A stretch of DNA of 64,000 bases, taken from positions 1-64,000 of the forward strand of contig CAVWBA010000016.1 in assembly GCA_963753135.1 (NCBI GenBank), read 5' to 3'. Shown piece by piece: positions 55,183-64,000 of this stretch. The DNA is from Roseiarcus sp963753135. Its GTDB lineage: Bacteria > Pseudomonadota > Alphaproteobacteria > Rhizobiales > Beijerinckiaceae. Under the pieces are notes generated by a model. The model was not told the DNA's origin, did no database searches, and saw only the letters and a list, made by a program, of their open reading frames with translations. How positions within the stretch are numbered: the stretch's first letter is position 1; each line of letters begins with the position of its first letter. The position numbers and the translations under genes are program-made.

Positions 55183-55315
55183 TTAGGCCCCGCGGATCGG
55201 CTGAAGCACGGCGTTGGAGAGCGACGCTGCGCGCAGGGGCCGGTTTTCTCTCGGAACTCGGGGTCTTTTACCGTGCTGGCGAAGGCTTGGCGGCTCGTCA
55301 GATATGCCTGCGCGC
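55183..55315 (-). pseudogene. DUF1330-like C-terminal relic (second)
   Basis: The minus strand reads YLTSRQAFASTVKDPEFREK and, after a frame change, RPLRAASLSNAVLQPIRGA to a stop at 55183. At DNA level about 110 bases (55199-55308) resemble 54490-54600, in the same orientation, so the two relics are a direct repeat around the Gly/Tyr-rich gene. Confidence 0.5.
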
Positions 55316-55439
55316 CATGAGGAGGAGCGGACGTGCACATGTCGGACAATGATATTGTCGATCCGGCGCTTTATTCGGACGAGCCCCGACTCCATCAGAT
55401 GCTGGCCGAATTGCGTCATACGGAGGGTTACGGCAGAGG

Positions 55440-56376
55440 CTATCGCGACACGGCGAGATAGGCGCTGATCGTCGCCAACGACACGACGGTCGAGGCGAGC
55501 ACCACGGTCGAGGTGACGCCGGCCTCGCGGCGATAGAACTCGGCCAGCATGAACGGACCCGTGCCGGTGGGCAGGGCGGCGAGCAGTACGGCCGTGTGGG
55601 TCAGCAGGGGAGAGAGGCCGAACACGCTCGTCGCCAAGAGCCATGTCGCCGCCGGCTGAAGCACGAGCTTGAGCCCGACCAGGAGCGCGGACGATCCCAC
55701 ATCCTTTTCGCTGCTCTCCTTTTTGGCGGCGAGGAAAAGACCAAGCGTAACGAGCGCGCAGGGCGGCGCCGCTCCGCCGAGCAACTTCAGGAACGTATCG
55801 GCGGCAGCTCGGCAATGTGAGAGCGGAAAGCGGGAATAGAGCGCCCAAAGCCGGCGCGACCACGAGCGGATTGCGCAACAAGGCGCCGCCGACTTTGAGG
55901 ACGAGGCGCCGCCGCCGCTTCTCGGTTTGCAAGCCGATCTCGATCAGCACGATCCCCACGGCGAACAACACGCAAACGGTCAGGAGGGTCGCGACGAGCG
56001 TCGACGCCATGGCGTCGGCGCCGAGCGCGATCAGGGCCAGCGGAAAGCCGATAAAGCCGGTATTCGCATAGCTGGCGTTCAGCGCGTCGATCGCTGCATC
56101 CGCCAGATGGCGCGGGCGGCTCAGCCGGATCATGAGCGTGATCACAAAAACAATCGCAACGCCCAGGCCGAAACTCGCGATAAAGGCCGGTTGCCAGATG
56201 TCGGACCAGCGGGCCTTCGCGATGATGTCGAACAGGAGCGCAGGGAGAGCGAGATAGACCACGAAACGATTGAGCTCCGTGGTGGCGTTCGCCCCCAGGA
56301 CGCCGATCCGCCGGGCAAGCCAACCCGCGAAGATGAGCGCAAAGATCGGCAGAACGACGGTGAGCGTGGAGAGCAT
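55440..56376 (-). pseudogene. AEC-family (auxin efflux carrier) transporter, one frame break
   Basis: From the ATG at 56376: TLTVVLPIFALIFAGWLARR, then helices with ASYANTGFIGFPLALIALGA, the conserved NTGF-type motif of the family. Near 55800 the frame changes and the second half continues with CALVTLGLFLAAKKE, LKLVLQPAATWLLATSVFGL and LAALPTGTGPFMLAEFYRRE to the stop at 55440. Total length 3n+1, joined product about 312 residues, normal for AEC carriers that move small organic acids or similar compounds. The LysR regulator gene starts divergently 94 bases away, which suggests control of this transporter. Confidence 0.82.
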
Positions 56377-56470
56377 GATCGGCGGCCAATGGTTTTCATT
56401 GGCATAGGCTCGCGGATTGATAGTATCCAATGCCGATTTATGGAGCTATTAATACCTGTTCGGTATCATC

Positions 56471-57353
56471 ATGATTGACCTACGCCAGATGCGCTACTTC
56501 GTGGCGCTGGCCGAAACGCTGCATTTCGGCCGCGCCGCCGAGCGCCTGCATATCACCCAACCGCCGCTGACGCGGCAGATCGCAGCGCTGGAGCGGGAGC
56601 TTGGCGTGCGCCTTCTGGAGCGAAATTCTCGCCGCGCCAAACTCACCCACGCCGGACAGCGCTTCCTCGATGATGCCCGTTTGGCGATCGCCGCCTTCGA
56701 TCAAGCGTGCCGCAACGCGCGATTGGCGGAGCGGGGGGAGCTAGGCGCGCTGAGGATCGGCTTCATGATGCACGCCGCGCATACGGTGCTGCCGCGCCTG
56801 ACGCGGCAATTCATGACCGAGCACCCGCAGGTGCATGTCGAGCTGCGCGAAATGATCCCCGATTTGTTGCCGGACGCTGTTCTGACAGGCCGCTTCGATG
56901 CCGCTGTCACATTTGATCCCGGGGCCATACGGGGGCTTTCGACGCATCAGATTTTCGAAGAAAAGCTTTGCCTCGCTGTGCCTTCCGCGCATCGCCTCGC
57001 AGGCTCGCCGACTATCCGCGCCGAACAGCTGGCAGGGGAGCCCTTGATCGCCGACGCCGCCGGACGCGGCGCCGACCCTGCGCGACGCCATTCTGCGTTT
57101 CTGCCGCTCCGGCGGCGTCACGCCAAATATCAGGTTGGAAGCGCAGCTTCAGCAGACGATCGTCAGCCTAGTCGCGGAAAAACTGGGCGTCGCGCTCGTC
57201 CCGACGTCGATGAGCAGGCTGGGATTGCCCGATGTGGTGTTCTTAGCCCTGGAGGCCGCGCCGACGGTCGCCCATGTGATTGCGTGGCGCGACGGCAATC
57301 TCAACCCGACGTTGCGCCCATTCCTGGCGGCGGCTGGGTTGCAAAAATATTGA
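56471..57353 (+). pseudogene. LysR-family transcriptional regulator, one frame break
   Basis: The N-terminal HTH is intact: MRYFVALAETLHFGRAAERL, ITQPPLTRQIAALERELG and LLERNSRRAKLTHAGQRFL. The effector domain begins GALRIGFMMHAAHTVLPRL; near 57060 the frame changes and the last 95 residues (TLRDAILRFCRSGGVTPNI, LVAEKLGVALVPTSM) continue in another frame to the stop at 57353. Length 3n+1, joined product about 294 residues as expected. It is transcribed away from the AEC transporter gene, the usual layout for a LysR regulator and its target. Confidence 0.85.
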
Positions 57354-57441
57354 GTTCTGTCTCGTCGGCCGGGCGACGCGGACGTTCTGACGTCTGTCGA
57401 GGCGCCTTGATATAGGATAGCCCCTCACCCTATATTTGGGC

Positions 57442-57720
57442 ATGGCGCATACCATCGAAAACAAGAGCAAGCTCATCGCCCGGGTGCGACGCATCAAGGG
57501 GCAGGTCGAAGCCGTCGAGCGCGCGCTGGAGGCGGAGATCGGCTGCGCCGATGTGCTGATGCTGGTGGCGTCGCTGCGCGGCGCCGTCCACGGCCTTAGC
57601 GCCGAGGTCATGGAAGATCACATTCGCAATCATGTGGCGAACCCGGACACCGACACCGACGCGGACCGCGCGCGGGGGGCTGCGGAGCTGATCGAGGTCG
57701 TTCGCACCTATCTGAAGTGA
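57442..57720 (+). CDS. dmeR: DmeR-like metal-responsive repressor (CsoR/RcnR/FrmR family)
   Basis: A 92-residue all-helical repressor: KSKLIARVRRIKGQVEAVER, then IGCADVLMLVASLRGAVHGL with the conserved metal-site Cys, followed by MEDHIRNHV carrying His ligands. The C-x-H pattern fits the Ni/Co-sensing RcnR/DmeR branch rather than Cu sensing CsoR. It directly precedes the cation diffusion facilitator gene, the known dmeR-dmeF order of rhizobia. When metal binds, it would leave the operator and allow efflux. Confidence 0.85.
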   Translation: MAHTIENKSKLIARVRRIKGQVEAVERALEAEIGCADVLMLVASLRGAVHGLSAEVMEDHIRNHVANPDTDTDADRARGAAELIEVVRTYLK

Positions 57721-57725
57721 TCTTC

Positions 57726-58718
57726 ATGCACAGCGATCACGACCACGACGATCATCACGACTGCGACACGCTGGCCGAGGCGGACCATAGCCATGTCTTC
57801 CTTGGCGAAGGCCATCAGCATGCCGAACGGCGAACATGGGCGGTGATCATCCTCTGCGGCGCCATGATGCTCATCGAAATCATCGGCGGCGTTGCGTTCG
57901 GGTCGCTGGCCCTGGTCGCTGACGGCATGCACATGTCGACTCATGCGGGCGCGCTCACGCTGGCGGCGCTCGCCTACGCTTACGCACGCCGCCACGCGCA
58001 TGACGCGCGTTTCACCTTCGGCACCGGCAAGCTCGGCGACCTTGCCGGATTTACCTCAGCCGTCATTCTCGCTCTGATCGCGCTGTTGATCGGCTACGAG
58101 GCGGTCACTCGGTTCATCGAGCCGGCGCCCATTGCGTTCGCCGAGGCGATCCCGATCGCCGCGCTGGGTCTCATGGTCAACATCCTGTCCGCATGGCTGC
58201 TGTCGGGCAGCGGTCACCATCATCACCGTGAAGAGGATCCCGGCGGCCATCATCATGGCGACGATCACGAGCATGCTGCGGACCGCGACAACAACATCCG
58301 CGCCGCTATCGTGCATGTCATGGCGGATGCGGCGGTCTCCGTCATGGTGATTGTCGGGCTCGTCTTTGCCCGCGCATTTGGCTGGTTGTGGATGGACCCG
58401 CTCGCGGGCATTATTGGGGCGTGCGTCATCGCCAGTTGGTCCTATGGCCTCATTCGCGACACCGGGTCCATTCTGCTCGACATGAATCCCGACCGGCGCA
58501 TGACCGGCCATCTGCAAGAAGCGATCGAGCGCGACGGCGACGCGCTCGCCGATCTGCACGTATGGCGGCTTGGACCGGGCCATCTGGGAGCAATTGTCTC
58601 TGTCGCTACCCGGCACGGGCGGGAACCTGAGTTCTACCGCGAGCGCCTGGCGGCCTTCCCGTCGCTCTCGCACGTTACGGTCGAGGTCAGGCATCTGGCT
58701 CCGATGCGGAATTCTTGA
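57726..58718 (+). CDS. dmeF: CDF-family Co/Ni efflux transporter DmeF
   Basis: A 330-residue inner-membrane cation diffusion facilitator. The N-terminus is His/Asp-rich (HSDHDHDDHHDCD); LVADGMHMSTHAGALTLAAL holds the His-Asp metal site of helix II, and the loop before helix V is His-rich (GHHHHREEDPGGHHHGD). The C-terminal cytoplasmic domain has LADLHVWRLGPGHLGAIVSV. The DGxHMSTHA motif is typical of the DmeF branch that exports cobalt and nickel. Start is five bases after the repressor stop. Confidence 0.9.
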   Translation: MHSDHDHDDHHDCDTLAEADHSHVFLGEGHQHAERRTWAVIILCGAMMLIEIIGGVAFGSLALVADGMHMSTHAGALTLAALAYAYARRHAHDARFTFGTGKLGDLAGFTSAVILALIALLIGYEAVTRFIEPAPIAFAEAIPIAALGLMVNILSAWLLSGSGHHHHREEDPGGHHHGDDHEHAADRDNNIRAAIVHVMADAAVSVMVIVGLVFARAFGWLWMDPLAGIIGACVIASWSYGLIRDTGSILLDMNPDRRMTGHLQEAIERDGDALADLHVWRLGPGHLGAIVSVATRHGREPEFYRERLAAFPSLSHVTVEVRHLAPMRNS

Positions 58719-58846
58719 TTCATGGACCGCGTGGGCCGCAGCGGCTGTGGCTGAGTGGCGGCGCAAGCGCCTGGTTCCTGATCTTGCGGGCAAGGTGGCC
58801 TTTCACGATGACGCTCTCCGCCAATCGCGCCTCATAGCGGCCGAGC

Positions 58847-59479
58847 ATGCCCCTCGATTCATGGATCGCCGAGATTTCGCTCATGGCCGCGGCTGCGGTG
58901 GTTTTCGTCTCGACCGACATTGATGATCTTGCGCTGCTGGCGGGATGGTTTTCCGACCGGACATACAAGACGAGCCACATCCTTCTCGGACAGCTTCTCG
59001 GGATCGGGGCGCTCGTCTCAATCAGTGCGGCGCTCGGCCTCATGGGCTTTTTCGTGGCCAGACCCGCATTGGGGGCGCTCGGCGTCCTGCCGATTGGCAT
59101 TGGCGTGTTACGGCTGTGGCGGCCCCGAAGCGAAAGCGACGAAGACAAGGTTAGGTCGGCGACGGCGAGCGTCCTTTCGGTCGGCGGCGTCACGCTTGCG
59201 CATGGGAGCGATAACCTCGCCGTCTATGTCCCCTTCTTCGCCGCCGTTCGGACTATTTTCGAAATGGCGACGATTGTCGTTGTCTTTCTCGTCCTGACGA
59301 TAGCGTGGGTCGGAATGGCGCGCTCGTTTGCGCGCCATCCTCTATGGGGAACGTTCCTCCAACGATGGGGACGCCGCATCGTCCCGTGGATGCTGATCCT
59401 GCTTGGGGCCGGCATCATTTACGAAGCAGGCACGGTCGCTTGGCTCACGGGAGGCGCGCGCTGGAACGGCCCTCCCTAG
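58847..59479 (+). CDS. CadD-like cadmium resistance transporter
   Basis: A 210-residue membrane protein with six predicted helices, beginning EISLMAAAAVVFVSTDIDDL. The FVSTDIDDL motif and GVTLAHGSDNLAVYVPFFA fit the cadmium resistance transporter (CadD) family. It lies 128 bases after dmeF and may be in the same operon. Its TAG stop falls exactly on the TA target of the IS630 element: the T and A are host bases, the G is the first base of the IS. The right flank also begins TAG, so the protein end is unchanged by the insertion. Confidence 0.82.
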   Translation: MPLDSWIAEISLMAAAAVVFVSTDIDDLALLAGWFSDRTYKTSHILLGQLLGIGALVSISAALGLMGFFVARPALGALGVLPIGIGVLRLWRPRSESDEDKVRSATASVLSVGGVTLAHGSDNLAVYVPFFAAVRTIFEMATIVVVFLVLTIAWVGMARSFARHPLWGTFLQRWGRRIVPWMLILLGAGIIYEAGTVAWLTGGARWNGPP

Positions 59480-60624
59480 TGGATCAAATCTGACATTTGA
59501 ATCCGATCAGGGATTTCGACCGGACTTGGGGCGTGCGAGTTTGGGGGATGCGAGCTGGCGTCACCCTTTCCGTCTCTTCGGCTGACCTCGATCGGCTCCG
59601 CGCGCTGGTCAGCGACCGGAACGCCCCGCAGAAGCACGTCTGGCGAGCACGGATCGTCATGCTGACCGCGAAAGGAGTCGGCACGAGCGCGATCATGCGC
59701 GAGACGAGCAAGTCCAAGACCTGCGTCTGGCGCTGGCAGGAACGCTTTGCCGACGAGGGCTTTGAAGGGCTGCTGCGCGACAAGACGAGGCCGTCGCGCA
59801 TCCCGAAGCTTGATCCCGCTGTCGCCGAACGCGTCGTGACGCTGACGATGGAGCCGCCGGTGGCCGAAGCCACGCATTGGACGGGCGCAGCGATGGCGGA
59901 GGCAGCCGGCGTCAGCGTCTCTTCCGTGCAGCGCATCTGGCGCTCCCACGGACTTCAGCCACACCGCATCCGGCAGTTCAAGCTCTCCAAAGACCCCGCG
60001 TTCGTCGACAAGTTGCGCGACGTGGTCGGGCTCTATGTCGATCCGCCGGCGCACGCTGTTGTCCTTTCCGTCGACGAGAAGAGCCAGATCCAGGCGCTCG
60101 ACCGAACCCAGCCCGGCCTGCCGATGAAGAAGGGCCGGGCGGGAACGATGACTCATGATTACAAGCGCAATGGCACGACGACGCTGTTCGCCGCGATGAA
60201 CGTTCTCGACGGCAAGGTGATCGGCCGCAACATGCAGCGCCATCGGCATCAGGAGTTCATCCGTTTCCTAAACGCCGTCGAGCGCGAGGTCCCCGCCGGC
60301 AAGACCGTCCATGCGATCCTCGACAACTACGCCGCCCACAAGCACCCCGAGGTCCGAAAATGGCTGGCGCGCCATCCGCGCTGGACATTCCACTTCACGC
60401 CGACCTCGGCCTCCTGGCTCAACGCCGTCGAGGGCTTCTTCGCGACCCTCACCAAGCGCCGCCTCAAGCGCGGCGTCTTCCAATCCGTGGTTGATCTGCA
60501 GGCCGCCATCAACCGCTTCCTCGATGATCACAACGCCAAGTCAAAGCCCTTCCGATGGGTCGCTGACCCCGAAAAAATCATCGAAGCCGTCAGACGACGG
60601 CACCAAGCGTTAGATTCAATCCAC
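59479..60624 (+). mobile_element. IS630-family insertion sequence
   Basis: Terminal inverted repeats GTGGATCAAATCTGAC and (complement of right end) GTGGATTGAATCTAAC, flanked by TA on both sides (59477-59478, 60625-60626), the target duplication of IS630/Tc1-mariner type elements. Length 1146 bp. Confidence 0.9.
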
Positions 60625-60627
60625 TAG
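59548..60627 (+). CDS. IS630-family transposase, intact
   Basis: A complete transposase of about 359 residues from the ATG at 59548 (a TTG at 59497 would add 17 residues). The N-terminal HTH region (VWRARIVMLTAKGVGTSAIM, GFEGLLRDKTRPSR) is followed by the DDE domain: VVLSVDEKSQIQALDRTQPG (first Asp), HAILDNYAAHKHPEVRKWL (second Asp) and SASWLNAVEGFFATLTKRRL (Glu). The stop codon TAG uses the flanking TA plus the next host G. The intact frame suggests a recent insertion. Confidence 0.92.
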   Translation: MRAGVTLSVSSADLDRLRALVSDRNAPQKHVWRARIVMLTAKGVGTSAIMRETSKSKTCVWRWQERFADEGFEGLLRDKTRPSRIPKLDPAVAERVVTLTMEPPVAEATHWTGAAMAEAAGVSVSSVQRIWRSHGLQPHRIRQFKLSKDPAFVDKLRDVVGLYVDPPAHAVVLSVDEKSQIQALDRTQPGLPMKKGRAGTMTHDYKRNGTTTLFAAMNVLDGKVIGRNMQRHRHQEFIRFLNAVEREVPAGKTVHAILDNYAAHKHPEVRKWLARHPRWTFHFTPTSASWLNAVEGFFATLTKRRLKRGVFQSVVDLQAAINRFLDDHNAKSKPFRWVADPEKIIEAVRRRHQALDSIH

Positions 60628-60639
60628 GACTCCGATCTC

Positions 60640-61461
60640 TTATTGCCGATGCGCCGGCCCAGTATTCTCGGCCTCGAAACCTCCCGGCCCAATCACACCC
60701 CTGAAATAGTCGTCTAGCCAAGGAGCGTGCGCCGCGAGGATTGTCTCCATCGTACCAACCGCAATTACTTTTCCTCCGGCTATCGCCGCTATTCTATCGC
60801 AGACTGTACGCAGGCTGCCGAGATCGTGAGTGACCATGAAAACCGTGAGCTTGAGGGTTTTCTGAAGCGTCGCGAGGAGTTCGTCGAATTTCCTCGCGCC
60901 AACAGGATCGAGGCCGGATGTCGGTTCATCGAGGAAGACAATCTCGGGATCAAGGGCAAGGGCACGCGCCAGTGCAGCGCGCTTAATCATGCCGCCGGAC
61001 AGTTCCGAAGGATATTTTTCGGCTGAATCGGGACTTAACCCTACCATCTCGATTTTGAGCATAGCCAATTCCTCGAGAGGTTCGTCCGACAAATTCAAAT
61101 ATTCGCGCATCGGCGCCAGGATGTTTTCCTTCACAGTTAGAGATGAAAACAACGCCCCGTGCTGGAACATAACTCCCCAGCGCCGTTCCAAAGCATGGAT
61201 GGCATCGGCGTCTAGCGCATCGAGGCTTTCGCCAAATACTTCTACGACGCCTTGCCGCTTCCGCACCAGCCCGATAATGGCGCGCATCAGCACCGACTTA
61301 CCCGACCCCGAAGCGCCGATGACCCCGAGAATTTCGCCGCGATAGACATCGAGATCCACATGATCGAGGATGATTTTGTCACCGAATGCGACGACAAGAT
61401 CCCGGACCCTGATCGCGATCTCGAGGTTTCCACTCTGTGAATTCTGAAGTCGGATCGTCAT
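60640..61461 (-). CDS. mlaF: MlaF-like ABC transporter ATP-binding protein (phospholipid transport)
   Basis: A 273-residue ATPase: Walker A GVIGASGSGKSVLMRAIIGL, the MlaF-typical RWGVMFQHGALFSSLTVKEN, signature ELSGGMIKRAALARALALDP and Walker B EIVFLDEPTSGLDPVGA. The family works with MlaE/MlaD to move phospholipids between the membranes. MlaE and MlaD are not next to it: upstream on the same strand there is only unrecognised sequence, and downstream lies the IS630 element. It may have been cut off from its operon. Confidence 0.85.
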   Translation of the reverse strand: MTIRLQNSQSGNLEIAIRVRDLVVAFGDKIILDHVDLDVYRGEILGVIGASGSGKSVLMRAIIGLVRKRQGVVEVFGESLDALDADAIHALERRWGVMFQHGALFSSLTVKENILAPMREYLNLSDEPLEELAMLKIEMVGLSPDSAEKYPSELSGGMIKRAALARALALDPEIVFLDEPTSGLDPVGARKFDELLATLQKTLKLTVFMVTHDLGSLRTVCDRIAAIAGGKVIAVGTMETILAAHAPWLDDYFRGVIGPGGFEAENTGPAHRQ

Positions 61462-61816
61462 TACGCTCGCCTCCCACTCTCCGCAGCGTGCTCAAAAGTC
61501 AAACCGGTTGAGGCCCTGAACCGCGATTGCCTCGTCTCAAAACACATCTTCGGGGGCGATACTCCTTTGCGCGGGCGATAGCCGCACTTGTCGAGAATAC
61601 AGAGCGTCACGCTTGGACCGTTGCCACAAATCCCCTCGATCGGCTGGTTCCGTTGCAGATGCGGGAAGCGGTGACAACCCTGAACCAGCGCTTTGGCTGT
61701 CGTATTTTCGTCCTCCCTCTTGCCGACCGGCGCTGTTCGGCCGAGTTATCGTATTCCTATGAGAGATTCTGTGCGGACGAGAAGTCCATGACACGGAGAC
61801 AGAACAGCTCGCGCGA
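61462..61816. other. Stretch without a recognised gene
   Basis: Overlapping open frames of about 85-97 residues occur on both strands. Neither has a family motif, signal peptide or membrane segment. The place is where mlaE would be expected, but no trace of it was found. Confidence 0.35.
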
Positions 61817-62065
61817 CTAACACTTCACCCACCGGCGGCCAGAACCGTAGCCGTTGAAGCACCACCCAATTTGCCCTAGTTCCTGTTCGACGCTATCGCG
61901 CTTGTCGCAGGCCATAGCATCGTTACTGCCACGGCAGGCGGCTTCAAGGGCTCGCCACTCCCTGATCAGCGCGGCGGCGCTCGTTGGCTGGCTCTCGGTC
62001 GCATAAGCGTTCCCAGCAATTCCAGCGATGGCGCACGTGAGACGCAATATCTTCATTAACATCAT
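61817..62065 (-). CDS. Small secreted hypothetical protein
   Basis: An 82-residue protein starting at one of three ATG codons at 62056-62065. The N-terminus is a signal peptide (KILRLTCAIAGIAGNAYA). The mature part holds four Cys (AACRGSND, MACDKRDS, GWCFNGY, WVKC), likely two disulfides in the periplasm. The pattern of spaced cysteines ending in VKC resembles small periplasmic proteins annotated as hypothetical in Hyphomicrobiales. Function unknown. Confidence 0.6.
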   Translation of the reverse strand: MMLMKILRLTCAIAGIAGNAYATESQPTSAAALIREWRALEAACRGSNDAMACDKRDSVEQELGQIGWCFNGYGSGRRWVKC

Positions 62066-62153
62066 TCCAACCGTCGCAGGGCGCGCCGAACAACAGTCCC
62101 GCACATCCTGCGTTCAGCCAGGCCAAGCTCCAAAGCGGCCTTTCTTGGCTCGG

Positions 62154-63072
62154 TCACTTTGGCGGTTCGGTCGCTTCGACCTTCTTCCAGGACGGATCGG
62201 GGTCGAACGAGGTTATGTTCTGGGCGATGTTCACGGTGTCAGGCCCAAGGTCCTTTTCGAAGATCTCGCCTCTGTAATTGACGATGAAGGTCATCACTCC
62301 CGAGTTCCGGTATTCATCGGGATAGGCGACGAGTTCGAATCCGCCGATCATCTTGCCGTTGACGATGTAGTCGACGGCGCCGCCGGTCGCGTTCGGCCCC
62401 TGCCTCATGAGGATCTTGTAATAGTAGCCATGGTAGGGCGCGTGCTTGCCGGCGACGTAGCCCTCGTGCGTGGCCTGGGCGAAGAGTTCGCCCAAGGGAC
62501 TCTCTTCCTCGCCTTGCGTGGTCGGCCAATAGAGCCCGTCCTTCTTGTCGGGCTCGCTTATGAAGCGCTGGGCGTAGACGCCGACGCCCTCGCCGGTGCG
62601 ATCCTTGGACGCGTATTCGTCTTGGGCGTCGACATAGGCGAGCGTGGTCTGAATCGTGTCGAGCTCGTTGTGGCCGATGCGTCGCGCCAGAATTTCAATT
62701 CGGCCGGCCTCACTGTCGAACGACCACTTGTCGGCCTTGCGCACCAGCGGAATCGGAAACGGGTAGTTCTTATCGCCAATGATCAAGGTCGCCTTGTCAT
62801 CGCCCTCCATCTTGATCTCGTGCTTGGCGTCGTAGGCGCTGACAAACCGCGCCCGCGCGCGGTCGTCAGAGACCTTGTCGCCGGACGAGACGATGTCGCC
62901 GCCGCTCAAGCCGAGAACGACAAGGGCTGCTTTTTCGTCGCCGCTCCTTGCCGAGTTCGATAAGCGCGGCGGCGGCCGCGTCAGGCGTTGCGTATTTTTC
63001 CTGCGCGAACGCGAGGGAGGGGCTCGCAAAGACAAGGAGCGCCGCTGAGAGCAGCGTTCGCTTTCCGAGCAT
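62154..63072 (-). pseudogene. DUF2950 domain-containing protein, one frame break
   Basis: The ATG at 63072 starts a signal peptide (TLLSAALLVFASPSLAFAQE) and the segment KYATPDAAAAALIELGK. Near 62945 the frame changes and the other frame runs on with LVVLGLSGGDIVSSGDKVSD, FVSAYDAKHEIKMEGDDKA, ARRIGHNELDTIQTTLAYVD and GYYYKILMRQGPNATGGAVD. This is the DUF2950 family, usually encoded beside DUF3300 as here. Total length 3n+1; joined product about 306 residues. Function is unknown; the place is the cell envelope. Confidence 0.85.
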
Positions 63073-63184
63073 GACAGCGCGTCTCGAACAGGCGCGAAGG
63101 TGGAATCTGCTCATTGCGACCTCGGCCGAAGTTGAAGCTGGCGATCAACGCCCATGGAGGCGAACGTGCGGCCCGTGGGCGGCG

Positions 63185-64000
63185 TCATCGATGAAACCCG
63201 CCTCCACCGTGAAATCCGCCGCCTCCGAATCCCCCGCCGTGAAAACCGCCGCCCCCAAATCCGCCGCCGCCAAAGCCGCCGCCGTGAAAGCCCCCGCCGC
63301 CCGAATCCACCGCCCCCGAATCCGCCTCCGCCAGCGCCGCCGCGAAAGCCGCCGCCGATTCCGCCGGGGCGCAAACCGGCGCCGCCGAGACTGGAGAAGC
63401 CCCGGTTCGAGTCAAACATAGCGCGGTTTCCCGACATGATGTTGCCGAACGCATTGCCGCGATAGACGCCCGTTGGCCGGTCGAAGGCCCCGCGATCGAC
63501 GCCTCCCAGAGGACCGGCAGGGAGTGGGTAGCCGCCCGCGGGTCGATTGAACGCGCCATGATTGACGCCCTCCGGTCGATAGCCGCGGACATTGGCGACG
63601 TTTGGGCGATTTCCGATGTTCGGCCTTTGGCCGGCGGCCGCGCCGATATTGCGCCGATTGCCGCCGCCAGGCTGCAACGCTTGCGGGGCCCCTCGGCCGC
63701 GGAAATCCGTGCGCGATTGCGCGCCCCCGGCGATATTGCGGGCAGGAGCGAATCTTTGTGCGACAGCAGGATTGTTGTATCGCACGCCCTGTCGGTGGAT
63801 GGGATTGTGAACCCAGTTTCTGACGTTCGCGTTGTTGAGGTTCAGAGGGCGATTGGCGTAGATGTTGTGGCCGCGCCAATTGAAGCCGCCGCCCCAGCCA
63901 TAGCCGCCGCCCACCCAGTTCCCGAGCGCGTAGGCCCCGCCGAAGACCAGTCCGGCCGCAAGCAGGTCGGCGCCTATGTAGTCCGGCGTCCCGAAATAAT
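63185..64000 (-). pseudogene. DUF3300 domain-containing protein, C-terminal part, frame-broken and cut by the window edge
   Basis: The minus strand from the window edge reads YIGADLLAAGLVFGGAYALG and GGGFNWRGHNIYANRPLNLN, the DUF3300 type of sequence, then a Gly/Arg/Asn-rich tail with NxxNVRG and GGxxRPG repeats. Near 63320 the frame changes so that the GGGFHGGGFGG-type tail ends at 63185 (GGGGFHR then stop). DUF3300 proteins are large, secreted or envelope-linked, and paired with DUF2950. The frame break falls in highly repetitive GC-rich sequence, where a sequencing or slippage indel is easy. The N-terminus is outside the window. Confidence 0.75.

Noticed and set aside
62028..62963. 311-residue plus-strand open frame
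   Set aside because: Antisense to DUF2950; Val/Leu/Asp-rich without motif.

Overview
The window looks like chromosomal DNA of a GC-rich alphaproteobacterium of the Hyphomicrobiales (rhizobia, methylotroph/methanotroph and Beijerinckia relatives). The evidence is indirect: an imuA-imuB mutasome operon with a GAAC-N7-GAAC LexA box, a rhizobial-type rhamnose ABC transporter order, a dmeR-dmeF metal-efflux pair, DUF3768 and DUF1403 proteins typical of rhizobial plasmids and islands, and short palindromic repeats of the kind scattered through these genomes. Genus cannot be fixed from the sequence. A striking property is the number of single-base frame breaks: they hit obvious junk (IS, plasmid remnants) but also core genes such as ftsK and nnr, so at least some are probably assembly errors, and every 'pseudogene' call here should be read with that in mind.

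Layout. 1-4800: decayed accessory DNA (broken sugar-binding protein, DUF1403, tandem AAA+ ATPase, truncated tyrosine recombinase, intact DUF3768, tail of pxpA). 4997-10655: MBL-fold hydrolase followed by a rhamnose-type ABC importer (rhaS, rhaT, rhaP, rhaQ). 10883-13430: SOS-regulated imuA-imuB, with two palindromic elements inside imuB. 13521-21531: housekeeping and small proteins, including transglutaminase, trans-aconitate methyltransferase, a TadG-like protein and an STAS / HATPase / SpoIIE-phosphatase partner-switching operon. 21721-26433: ftsK (frame broken) and the nitrogen-sensing glnK-amtB operon behind a sigma-54 promoter. 26616-30930: acetoacetate-decarboxylase-like protein and a large SAM-cyclase-AAA-TPR signalling protein.

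31102-36353 is the most novel part: a possible minus-strand operon of a DUF3237 protein, a Family-1-like encapsulin shell protein (frame broken) and a 983-residue fusion of a phytoene-desaturase-like FAD oxidoreductase to a polyprenyl diphosphate synthase. This would link a protein nanocompartment to isoprenoid chemistry. 37166-42150 is a branched-chain amino acid/amide ABC importer with a fused LivM-LivG protein.

42880-54670 is an accessory zone: two broken PEP-CTERM proteins, two IS5-family elements sharing one CTAG target, a broken XRE regulator, tRNA-Asn, nnr, a complete IS1182 element, and a degenerate short-Argonaute / SIR2-APAZ (SPARSA-type) defence locus. 54729-59479 holds a Gly/Tyr-rich secreted protein, an AEC transporter with a divergent LysR regulator, and metal-resistance genes (dmeR, dmeF, cadD-like), whose last stop codon is split by an IS630 element. 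60640-64000 contains an mlaF-like ATPase and the DUF2950/DUF3300 envelope pair, running off the right edge. Three copies of a roughly 100-bp hairpin repeat built from 11-12-nt units lie at about 21.2, 37.1 and 50.2 kb.
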